Part shown: piece by piece, positions 1 through 5,259 of the stretch
How the letters are laid out: the number at the start of each line of letters is the position of its first letter
How positions within the stretch are numbered: position 1 is the stretch's first letter
Source of the DNA: Pseudomonadota bacterium
GTDB taxonomy: Bacteria > Pseudomonadota > Gammaproteobacteria > Steroidobacterales > Steroidobacteraceae
Direction of reading: 5' to 3'
Assembly: GCA_021780395.1 (NCBI GenBank)
Contig: JAJXYU010000257.1
Location: 1-6,263, forward strand
DNA length: 6,263 nucleotides
Translations under genes and position numbers: made by a program
The notes under the pieces: model-generated
Told to the model about the DNA's origin: nothing
The model's input: the letters and a program-made list of their open reading frames with translations, nothing else
Database searches by the model: none

Positions 1-177
1 GCGCACCAGCTCGGCGACGTGCTCGTCGGCCGCGAAGCGCTCGCGCAGCAGCTCGCCGCCGCGTTCGAGCACCTCGCGGAACGCGGCCGCCGAGAATCGT
101 TCGTGGTCGAGGGTGTCGGCGGCGATTCGAAGGTACGGCCAGTCGCCGCTGGCGACGGATCGGTCGGGCGCGCTCAC
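1..177 (-). CDS. glnD: [Protein-PII] uridylyltransferase GlnD, N-terminal fragment (runs off the left edge)
   Basis: Reading leftward from a GTG at 177-175 gives 59 uninterrupted codons to the window edge, beginning MSAPDRSVASGDWPYLRIAA. The later part has the pattern FREVLERGGELLRERFAADE followed by HVAELVR. This resembles the N-terminal helix of GlnD proteins, where a line of the type 'L..G...L...F..G..V..LV..R' precedes the nucleotidyltransferase domain. GlnD uridylylates and deuridylylates the PII protein in the cytoplasm in response to glutamine. The catalytic nucleotidyltransferase, HD and ACT domains all lie outside the window, so identity rests on this short helix and on the map-glnD gene order known from E. 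coli and many other Gammaproteobacteria. The GTG overlaps the map stop codon as GTGA, which suggests translational coupling and supports this start. The reading frame is clear; the product name is somewhat less certain. Confidence 0.75.
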   Translation of the reverse strand, partial: MSAPDRSVASGDWPYLRIAADTLDHERFSAAAFREVLERGGELLRERFAADEHVAELVR

Positions 178-980
178 GTCGCCGCGGCCGACGCCGTCGC
201 GCCCGCCGCAGCGGCCGCGAGCGCCGCGGCGCCGAGGCTCAGGACTTCGACGCCGGACTCGGTCACGAGCACCGTGTGCTCCCACTGCGCCGACAGCGAC
301 CGGTCCCGGGTGACGACGGTCCAGCCGTCCGGCAGCAGGCGCACCTCGCGGCGCCCCGCATTGATCATCGGTTCGATCGTGAAGATCATCCCGGGCTCGA
401 GCGTGAGCCCGGTGCCGGGCTGCCCGTAGTGCAGCACCTGGGGGTCTTCGTGGTACACGCGCCCGATCCCGTGGCCGCAGTACTCGCGCACGACCGAGAA
501 GCGGTTCGCCTCGACGTGGCTCTGGATCGCGTAGCCGATGTCACCGAGCCGGGCACCGGGCCGCACCGCGCGGATCCCGCGCCACATCGCCTCGTGGCAC
601 ACCGAGGTCAGGCGGCGCGCGAGGATCGAGGGTTCGCCGGCGAAGTACATCCGGCTGGTGTCGCCGTGGAAGCCGTCGTGGAGCACCGCGACGTCGATGT
701 TCACGATGTCGCCGTTCTTCAGGGGCTTGTCCGCCGGGATCCCGTGGCACACGACGTGGTTCACCGACGCGCAGATCGTCTTCGGGAAGCCGCGGTAGTT
801 CACGTTCGCCGGGATCGAGCCGAGCTCGTCGACGATGAAGTCGTGGCAGAGGCGGTCGAGCTCGTCGGTCGTGACCCCGGGCCGCACGTGCGGCTCGATC
901 ATGTCGAGCACGCGCGCGGTGAGGCGGCCCGCCTCGCGCATCTTCTCCTGCTCCGCCGGGGTCTTGATCGAGACGTTCAT
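174..980 (-). CDS. map: Methionine aminopeptidase, type I
   Basis: A 268-residue cytoplasmic metalloprotease that removes the initiator methionine from nascent proteins whose second residue is small. E. coli Map has 264 residues and the sequence aligns with it from the first residues (MNVSIKTPAEQEKMREAGRL). All five metal ligands of the pita-bread fold are visible: D96 in NIDV, D107 in HGDTS, H170 in CGHGIG, E203 in TIEPM and E234 in QWEHT. The active-site histidines H79 (VVCHGIP) and H177 (YHEDPQVLHYG) are also present, so the enzyme should be active. There is no zinc-finger N-terminal extension, which fits the short bacterial type Ia form. The last roughly 20 residues are almost all alanine (from about residue 250), where E. 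coli has an ordinary polar tail. The gene is divergent from rpsB and overlaps glnD by four bases. Only a weak GGCGAG-like ribosome site precedes the ATG. Confidence 0.97.
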   Translation of the reverse strand: MNVSIKTPAEQEKMREAGRLTARVLDMIEPHVRPGVTTDELDRLCHDFIVDELGSIPANVNYRGFPKTICASVNHVVCHGIPADKPLKNGDIVNIDVAVLHDGFHGDTSRMYFAGEPSILARRLTSVCHEAMWRGIRAVRPGARLGDIGYAIQSHVEANRFSVVREYCGHGIGRVYHEDPQVLHYGQPGTGLTLEPGMIFTIEPMINAGRREVRLLPDGWTVVTRDRSLSAQWEHTVLVTESGVEVLSLGAAALAAAAAGATASAAAT

Positions 981-997
981 CGCTCGCCGGGCACCGC

Positions 998-1026
998 TTG
1001 GTCTGAACCCGGCGTCATGGTATAAA
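998..1026 (+). promoter_or_regulatory. Candidate extended -10 sigma-70 promoter for rpsB-tsf
   Basis: TTGGTC (998-1003) lies 17 bases before TATAAA (1021-1026), a five-of-six match to the -10 consensus. TATAAA is preceded by TGG at 1018-1020, which is an extended -10 (TGn) element and can offset the poor -35. The stretch after the -10 is GC-rich (GAGCGGC, 1027-1033). GC-rich discriminators are typical of ribosomal promoters under ppGpp/DksA stringent control. The predicted start near 1033 leaves a leader of about 160 bases before rpsB. It is the best AT-rich promoter-like site in the only intergenic gap upstream of rpsB. Confidence 0.65.
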
Positions 1027-1045
1027 GAGCGGCTTTTTTTAACAA
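1017..1045 (-). promoter_or_regulatory. Candidate sigma-70 promoter for map-glnD
   Basis: On the minus strand TTGTTA (1045-1040) is followed after 17 bases by TACCAT (1022-1017). Each hexamer matches consensus at four of six positions, and the -10 keeps the important second-position A and last T. Transcription would start near 1010 and give a leader of about 30 bases before the map ATG at 980. A TATACC at 1024-1019 is an alternative -10, but its spacing to TTGTTA is only 15. This is a pattern call by eye; its -10 overlaps that of the opposing rpsB promoter candidate. Confidence 0.35.
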
Positions 1046-1193
1046 CCCCACACGCGCGTCGACACCATCGGCCGGGTGCCCGGGGCGGATCCCGTCAGTC
1101 GCCGAGGCCCCGCGAGGGTGCCCGGGGACCGATGGCCCGCGCCGGGTTGCCGACGGGGATGCGCGGAGGCTCAACCCGACAAGGAGAATGACG
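1034..1193 (+). promoter_or_regulatory. Structured rpsB 5' leader, probable S2 autoregulatory element (t44-like)
   Basis: The roughly 160-base leader has no gene and folds strongly. An outer stem pairs CCATCGG (1065-1071) with CCGATGG (1129-1135). Inside it CCGGG (1072-1076) can pair with CCCGG (1121-1125), and CGGGGC (1081-1086) with GCCCCG (1107-1112) around a 20-base loop. A second hairpin pairs CGGGTTG (1143-1149) with CAACCCG (1172-1178) and ends two bases before the Shine-Dalgarno sequence. In E. coli the map-rpsB gap produces the t44/tff RNA, and the rpsB leader mediates repression of rpsB-tsf by free S2. The position, the length and a hairpin touching the ribosome site all fit that role. 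I cannot run a covariance search, so membership of that RNA family is inference, while the base pairing is visible directly. Confidence 0.6.
1181..1186 (+). promoter_or_regulatory. rpsB Shine-Dalgarno site, decides the start
   Basis: AAGGAG is separated from the ATG at 1194 by seven bases, which is ideal. An in-frame ATG at 1188 is only one base away and too close. The protein from 1194 starts [10 protein letters not shown], matching E. coli S2 MATVSMRDML without gaps. Confidence 0.85.
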
Positions 1194-2174
1194 ATGACCA
1201 GCGTGTCCATGCGACAGATGCTGGAGGCGGGCGTGCATTTCGGGCACCAAACCCGCTTCTGGAACCCGAAGATGGCTCCCTACATCTTCGGCGAGCGCAA
1301 CAAGATCCACATCATCAACCTCGAGAAGACGCAGCCGCTGTATGCCGTTGCGGCCGCGTTCATCAAGAACGTCGCCGCCGGCGGCGGCAAGGTGCTGTTC
1401 GTCGGCACCAAGCGCTCGGCGCGCGACTCGATGCAGAAAGAGGCGCTGCGCTGCGGCCAGCCGTACGTGAACCAGCGCTGGCTCGGCGGGATGCTGACCA
1501 ATTTCAAGACGATCCGCCAGTCGATCAAGCGGCTGAACGAGCTCGACGAGATGGCGCAGAGCGGCGCGCTCGATCGGCGCGGCAAGAAGGAAGCGCAGAT
1601 GATGCGCCGGGAGATGGACAAGCTCCTGCGCAGCCTCGGCGGGATCCGCGAGATGACCTCGCTCCCGAACGCGCTGTTCGTGATCGACGTCGGTCACGAG
1701 GAGATCGCGGTCAGCGAGGCGAAGAAGCTCGGGATCCCGGTGATCGCGGTCGTCGACACGAACTGCTCGCCCGACGGGATCGACTACGTGATCCCGGGCA
1801 ACGACGACGCGATGCGCGCGATCACGCTGTACACCTCCGGGATCGCCGATGCGGTGCTCGAGGGCAAGGCGTCGCTCCCGGAGGTGCCGGTCGGTGAGGA
1901 CGAGTTCGTCGAGCTCGACGAGGAAGGCAACCCGAAGAAGCGCGCTGCGCCGCGTCGCGGTGCGGCCGGACCCGCTCGCGGCGGTCGCAAGCCCCCGCCC
2001 CGGCGCAAGGTCCCGGTCACGGTCGTGCCGAGCACCGCGCCGGTCGCCGCCGCGGACGACGAGGTCGAGGTCGAGGAGGTCGAGGCCGGCGGGGCACCGA
2101 GCACCGAGAGCCGTCCGGCGAGCGCGCCGCGCCGCCGGACTCCGACCCGCCGCCCGCCGGCGCGCAACCCCTGA
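1194..2174 (+). CDS. rpsB: 30S ribosomal protein S2 with a long C-terminal extension
   Basis: S2 binds late to the 30S head-body junction near S1 and is needed for S1 attachment. Residues 1 to about 235 match E. coli S2 closely: [16 protein letters not shown] near the start, LFVGTKR at about 68-74, [14 protein letters not shown] at about 93-106, [15 protein letters not shown] at about 158-172, and [10 protein letters not shown] followed by VIPGNDDA. The product has 326 residues, against 241 in E. coli. The surplus is a tail of about 90 residues, with a basic Gly/Pro/Arg-rich part (about 246-273), an acidic run [10 protein letters not shown] (about 288-297) and a final Arg/Pro-rich part (about 311-326). 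It looks disordered. The frame stays open into a TGA 21 bases before tsf, so the tail is not an obvious frameshift artefact. It is probably cotranscribed with tsf and controlled through its leader. Confidence 0.97.
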   Translation: MTSVSMRQMLEAGVHFGHQTRFWNPKMAPYIFGERNKIHIINLEKTQPLYAVAAAFIKNVAAGGGKVLFVGTKRSARDSMQKEALRCGQPYVNQRWLGGMLTNFKTIRQSIKRLNELDEMAQSGALDRRGKKEAQMMRREMDKLLRSLGGIREMTSLPNALFVIDVGHEEIAVSEAKKLGIPVIAVVDTNCSPDGIDYVIPGNDDAMRAITLYTSGIADAVLEGKASLPEVPVGEDEFVELDEEGNPKKRAAPRRGAAGPARGGRKPPPRRKVPVTVVPSTAPVAAADDEVEVEEVEAGGAPSTESRPASAPRRRTPTRRPPARNP

Positions 2175-2183
2175 TCGGGCACC

Positions 2184-2188
2184 GGAGG
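2184..2188 (+). promoter_or_regulatory. tsf Shine-Dalgarno site
   Basis: GGAGG lies seven bases before the ATG at 2196 in the 21-base rpsB-tsf gap. It supports the tsf start and leaves no room for a separate tsf promoter or terminator. Confidence 0.8.
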
Positions 2189-2195
2189 CTCATCG

Positions 2196-3071
2196 ATGAA
2201 CGTGACAGCGGAAGCCGTCAAGCAGCTGCGTGAACGCACCGGCGCCGGGATGATGGAGTGCAAGAAGGCGCTCGTCGAGACCGGCGGCGACCTCGACGCG
2301 GCCGCGGAACTGATGCGCAAGTCCGGCCTCGCGAAGGCCGACAAGAAGGCCCAGCGCGTCGCCGCCGAAGGCACCGTCGCGATCGCGCGCAAGGGCCTCG
2401 AGGCGTTGGTCCTCGAGGTGAATTCGGAGACCGACTTCGTCGCCCGCGGTGACGAGTTCCAGGGGTTCGCGCGCGAACTCGCGCAGCTCGCGCTCGCGCA
2501 CGCGCCCGCGGATCTCGCGGCGCTGCTCGCGCTGCCGATCGACGGGACGACCGTCGAGGAGCGGCGGCGGGCGCTCGTCGCGAAGATCGGCGAGAACCTC
2601 ACCGTGCGGCGTTTCGCGCGCCTCACGGCGCCGACCGCGCTCGGCGCGTACCAGCACGGCACGCGGATCGGCGCGCTCGTGAGCCTGCGCGGCGGCTCGG
2701 AGGAGCTCGCGAAGGATCTCGCGATGCACGTCGCGGCGATCAACCCGGCCTACCTCGACGCCTCGAGCGTCCCGGCCGACGTGCTCGACAAGGAGCGCGC
2801 GATCCTGGTCGAGCAGACCCGGGGCGAGAAGAAGCCGCCGGAGATCATCGCGAAGATGGTCGAGGGGCGGCTGCGCAAGTACCTCGCCGAGATCACGCTG
2901 CTCGGCCAGCCGTTCGTGAAGGATCCGGAAGTGACCGTCGAGGCGCTGGTGAAGAAGGCCGGCGCGACCGTGGTCGAGTTCCGTCGCTTCGAGGTCGGGG
3001 CCGGCATCGAGAAGAAGCAGGACGACTTCGTCGGCGAGGTCATGGCGCAGGTCGCGGCCCAGTCGAAGTAG
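2196..3071 (+). CDS. tsf: Elongation factor Ts (EF-Ts)
   Basis: EF-Ts is the cytoplasmic guanine-nucleotide exchange factor that releases GDP from EF-Tu. The 291 residues compare with 283 in E. coli. The N-terminal UBA-like domain carries the first family signature, [16 protein letters not shown] at residues 11-26. The second signature contains T79-D80-F81 ([11 protein letters not shown]), and D80 and F81 are the residues that intrude near the Mg2+ site of EF-Tu in the E. coli complex. The dimerisation and core subdomains follow, with HGTRIG at 154-159 and [13 protein letters not shown] at 181-193, then the long helical region after [13 protein letters not shown] and a C-terminal [15 protein letters not shown] module. 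All expected parts are present. The start has a good ribosome site. The pairing with rpsB is the usual S2-EF-Ts unit, and the short gap suggests shared expression. Confidence 0.98.
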   Translation: MNVTAEAVKQLRERTGAGMMECKKALVETGGDLDAAAELMRKSGLAKADKKAQRVAAEGTVAIARKGLEALVLEVNSETDFVARGDEFQGFARELAQLALAHAPADLAALLALPIDGTTVEERRRALVAKIGENLTVRRFARLTAPTALGAYQHGTRIGALVSLRGGSEELAKDLAMHVAAINPAYLDASSVPADVLDKERAILVEQTRGEKKPPEIIAKMVEGRLRKYLAEITLLGQPFVKDPEVTVEALVKKAGATVVEFRRFEVGAGIEKKQDDFVGEVMAQVAAQSK

Positions 3072-3087
3072 CTCTCCTGGGCGGCCG

Positions 3088-3116
3088 GGCCCGCCGCCCC
3101 GGGCGGGCGGCGGGCC
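3088..3116 (+). terminator. 12-bp GC hairpin after tsf, possible terminator or attenuator without a U-tract
   Basis: GGCCCGCCGCCC (3088-3099) is a perfect inverted match to GGGCGGCGGGCC (3105-3116) with a five-base loop, 17 bases after the tsf stop. Only two T's follow, so it is not a standard intrinsic terminator. A shorter alternative, GGCC-TTC-GGCC at 3113-3123, competes for the right arm. It may weaken read-through from rpsB-tsf into pyrH or protect the 3' end of the rpsB-tsf message. The pairing is seen directly; the role is inferred. Confidence 0.45.
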
Positions 3117-3135
3117 TTCGGCCGGACCCGACGGA

Positions 3136-3158
3136 GCGGCGCCCGCGTTCGGCGCCGC
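3136..3158 (+). other. Second GC hairpin in the tsf-pyrH gap
   Basis: GCGGCGCC (3136-3143) pairs perfectly with GGCGCCGC (3151-3158) around a seven-base loop. It ends just before the -10-like box ahead of pyrH and has no T-run after it. It could act in the RNA of read-through transcripts or simply reflect high GC. No function can be assigned from the sequence alone. Confidence 0.4.
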
Positions 3159-3167
3159 GCTTCTCGG

Positions 3168-3173
3168 TATAGT
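3168..3173 (+). promoter_or_regulatory. -10-like box TATAGT directly before pyrH
   Basis: TATAGT matches the -10 consensus at five of six positions and is a rare AT-rich island in this GC-rich sequence. No good -35 lies 16 to 18 bases upstream (GCGTTC at 3145-3150) and there is no TGn extension, so an activator or partial strength must be assumed. Transcription would begin around 3179-3185, almost on the pyrH ATG, giving a nearly leaderless message. The same bases form the only weak ribosome site (TAGGG, 3173-3177). Confidence 0.35.
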
Positions 3174-3184
3174 AGGGCACTGAC

Positions 3185-3943
3185 ATGACTACAGAGACCC
3201 CCACGGCGCGCTACCGCAGGATCCTCGTGAAGCTCTCCGGCGAGGCGTTGCTCGGCCGGGAGGACTACGGCATCGATCCGGCGATGCTGAAGCGCATCGC
3301 CGGCGAGATCCGCGACCTCGTGCAGATGGGCGTCCAGGTCGCGGTCGTGATCGGCGGCGGCAACATCTTCCGCGGGGCGGGACTCGCGCGCGCGGGGATG
3401 GACCGGGTGACCGGTGACCACATGGGGATGCTCGCGACCGTGATCAACGCGCTCGCGATGCAGGATGCGCTCGAGAGCCTCGGCGTGTACGCGCGGGTGA
3501 TGTCCGCGATCCGCATCAACGAGGTCTGCGAGGACTACATCCGGCGGCGCGCGGTGCGTCACCTCGAGAAGGGGCGCGTGGCGATCTTCGCCGCGGGCAC
3601 CGGGAATCCGTTCTTCACGACCGACACCGCGGCGAGCCTGCGCGCGATCGAGATCGATGCGGACGTGCTGCTCAAGGCGACCAAGGTGAACGGCGTCTAC
3701 GATTCCGATCCGATGAAGAACCCGAACGCGCGGCGCTACTCGCAGCTCACCTACGACCAGGTGCTCAACGACCGGCTGAACGTGATGGACGCGACCGCGA
3801 TCGTGATGTGCCGGGAGAACGACCTGCCACTGCGGATCTTCAACCTGTTCGAGCCCGGCGACCTGGTGCGCATCGTGCAGGGCGAGGAGGTCGGCACCGT
3901 CGTGTGCGCGCAAATTCAAGGAGGCAAGAGCGATGTTGGATGA
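3185..3943 (+). CDS. pyrH: Uridylate kinase (UMP kinase)
   Basis: Bacterial UMP kinase is a hexameric cytoplasmic enzyme of the amino-acid kinase fold. It converts UMP plus ATP to UDP in pyrimidine synthesis and is typically activated by GTP and inhibited by UTP. The 252 residues carry the family landmarks: [10 protein letters not shown] (13-22, phosphate binding), [17 protein letters not shown] (55-71), [10 protein letters not shown] (77-86), [15 protein letters not shown] (136-150) and [15 protein letters not shown] (162-176). The segment [18 protein letters not shown] (114-131) resembles Xanthomonas PyrH as I recall it. E. coli PyrH has 241 residues. The last 12 residues here ([12 protein letters not shown]) go beyond the usual ending, and their codons contain the frr ribosome site and start. 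The ATG at 3185 fits homology, although its ribosome site is weak. The gene ends in an 11-base overlap with frr. Confidence 0.97.
   Translation: MTTETPTARYRRILVKLSGEALLGREDYGIDPAMLKRIAGEIRDLVQMGVQVAVVIGGGNIFRGAGLARAGMDRVTGDHMGMLATVINALAMQDALESLGVYARVMSAIRINEVCEDYIRRRAVRHLEKGRVAIFAAGTGNPFFTTDTAASLRAIEIDADVLLKATKVNGVYDSDPMKNPNARRYSQLTYDQVLNDRLNVMDATAIVMCRENDLPLRIFNLFEPGDLVRIVQGEEVGTVVCAQIQGGKSDVG
3918..3924 (+). promoter_or_regulatory. frr Shine-Dalgarno site inside the pyrH coding end
   Basis: AAGGAGG sits eight bases before the frr ATG at 3933 and is the strongest ribosome site in the window. It lies wholly within the final codons of pyrH, so ribosomes ending pyrH would pass over it and the two genes are likely coupled. 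Confidence 0.85.
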
Positions 3944-4490
3944 CGTCAAGAAGGACGCGACGCAACGGATGCAGAAATGCGTCGTCACGTTCCGCGACCA
4001 GTTGAAGAAATTGCGGACCGGTCGCGCTCACACGAGCCTGATCGAGCACATCAAGGTCGACTACTACGGCTCCGAGATGCCGCTGAACCAGGTCGCGAAC
4101 GTCGCGACCGAGGACGCGCGCACGCTGACCGTGACGCCGTGGGAGAAGGCGATGGTGCAGGTGATCGAGAAGGCGATCTACAAGGCGGACCTCGGGCTCA
4201 CGCCGAACACCGCCGGCCAGACGATCCGGATCGCGATGCCGGCGCTCACCGAGGAGCGACGCCGCGACGTGACCAAGGTGGTGCGTTCCGAGGCCGAGAA
4301 CGCCCGCGTCGCGGTGCGCAACGTGCGCCGCGAGGTGAACACCGAGATCAAGGAGATGCTGAAGGAGAAGCTGATTGCGCAGGACGACGAGCGCCGCGCG
4401 CAGGACGAGGTGCAGAAGCTCACCGACCGGTTCGTCGCCGAGATCGATCAGGCGATGAGCGAGAAGGAAAAGGAGCTGATGCAGGTCTGA
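3933..4490 (+). CDS. frr: Ribosome recycling factor (RRF)
   Basis: RRF splits post-termination ribosomes together with EF-G and is essential in most bacteria. The 185 residues equal the E. coli length exactly. Domain I, the three-helix bundle, is formed by the N-terminal helix (with [12 protein letters not shown] at 25-36) and the two long C-terminal helices. These carry [18 protein letters not shown] at about 105-122 and [12 protein letters not shown] at 123-134, including R110 and R132, positions important for ribosome binding in E. coli RRF. Domain II, the small beta domain, is the region [16 protein letters not shown] to [10 protein letters not shown] (about 42-100). The protein ends KEKELMQV, close to E. 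coli KEAELMQF. The strong SD fixes the start. It overlaps pyrH by 11 bases and is followed by uppS after a short gap, as in Pseudomonas-type clusters. Confidence 0.98.
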   Translation: MLDDVKKDATQRMQKCVVTFRDQLKKLRTGRAHTSLIEHIKVDYYGSEMPLNQVANVATEDARTLTVTPWEKAMVQVIEKAIYKADLGLTPNTAGQTIRIAMPALTEERRRDVTKVVRSEAENARVAVRNVRREVNTEIKEMLKEKLIAQDDERRAQDEVQKLTDRFVAEIDQAMSEKEKELMQV

Positions 4491-4527
4491 GCCCGCGTTG
4501 CGAGGGCTCCCGACCGCGCGATCCGCC

Positions 4528-5259
4528 ATGTCCGACACGCCGCAGCACGTCGCGATCATCATGGACGGCAACGGCCGCTGGGCGCGTGCGCGCGGACTGC
4601 CGCGGCCCGCGGGCCACCGTGCGAGCCTGAAAGTCGTGCGCCGCGTGGTCGAGGAGTGCAGCGCCCGCGGCGTCAGGCACCTGACCTTGTTCGCGTTCAG
4701 CAGCGAGAACTGGCGGCGTCCGCCCGACGAGGTCGGGATGCTGATGAAGCTGTTCCTCGATGCGCTCGACCAGGAGATCGAGTCCCTGCACCGCAACCGG
4801 GTGCAGGTGCGCTTCATCGGCGAGCGCGAGCGGCTCGGCGCGCAGCTGCGCGAGCGGATGCGCGCGGGCGAGGCGCTCACCGCGGGCAATGGCGGGCTCG
4901 ACCTGATCGTCGCGGTTGCCTACGGCGGTCGCTGGGACCTCGCGCAGGCCTGCCGTGCGATCGCGACCGAGGTCGCCGCGGGCACCCGCCGGCCGGAGGA
5001 GATCGACGACCGCGTGATCGGTTCGCACCTCGCGCTCGCGGGCGTGCCGGACCCGGAACTGCTGATCCGCACCGGCGGGGAGCGACGGATCAGCAATTTC
5101 CTGCTGTGGAACCTCGCCTACACGGAACTGTACTTCAGCGACCTGCTCTGGCCGGAGTTCTCCACCGCGGAGCTCGAGGCCGCGTTCGAGTTCTACGCGC
5201 GCCGCGAGCGGCGCTTCGGCCGCACCTCGGCGCAGGTCGCCGCGAACGACGATGCTTAA
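4528..5259 (+). CDS. uppS: Di-trans,poly-cis-undecaprenyl-diphosphate synthase (isoprenyl transferase)
   Basis: UppS condenses eight isopentenyl diphosphates onto farnesyl diphosphate to make C55 undecaprenyl diphosphate, the carrier lipid for peptidoglycan and O-antigen. From the ATG at 4528 the protein has 243 residues (E. coli 253). The cis-prenyltransferase motifs line up with a constant 13-residue offset: HVAIIMDGNGRWAR at 7-20 with catalytic D13 (E. coli D26), H30 (H43), FAFSSENW at 55-62 with N61 (N74), R64 (R77), and RTGGERRISNF from 181 with R181 and R187 (R194, R200), then E200 (E213). An upstream in-frame TTG at 4498 would add ten residues with no homology. I prefer 4528 because the conserved block begins six residues later, although no good SD precedes it. 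It overlaps cdsA by eight bases. Confidence 0.97.
   Translation: MSDTPQHVAIIMDGNGRWARARGLPRPAGHRASLKVVRRVVEECSARGVRHLTLFAFSSENWRRPPDEVGMLMKLFLDALDQEIESLHRNRVQVRFIGERERLGAQLRERMRAGEALTAGNGGLDLIVAVAYGGRWDLAQACRAIATEVAAGTRRPEEIDDRVIGSHLALAGVPDPELLIRTGGERRISNFLLWNLAYTELYFSDLLWPEFSTAELEAAFEFYARRERRFGRTSAQVAANDDA

Noticed and set aside
276..1025. Long plus-strand open frame of 249 codons opposite map
   Set aside because: It is antisense to a fully conserved map gene, its protein is rich in Arg/His/Val-Asp runs typical of a shadow frame in high-GC DNA, and it shows no recognisable motif.
1023..1040. AAAG-AGCGG-CTTT followed by a T-run, resembling an intrinsic terminator
   Set aside because: The stem is only four base pairs and AT-rich, no gene ends upstream on the plus strand, and the site fits better as the promoter discriminator and start region.
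977..1210. Minus-strand 77-codon open frame through the map-rpsB gap
   Set aside because: It covers the promoter and leader region, has no ribosome site or similarity I recognise, and is better explained by the structured rpsB leader.
2750..3988. Long minus-strand open frame of 412 codons across tsf, pyrH and frr
   Set aside because: It spans three certain genes and the intergenic hairpins, has no recognisable domain, and reflects the scarcity of stop codons in GC-rich antisense frames.
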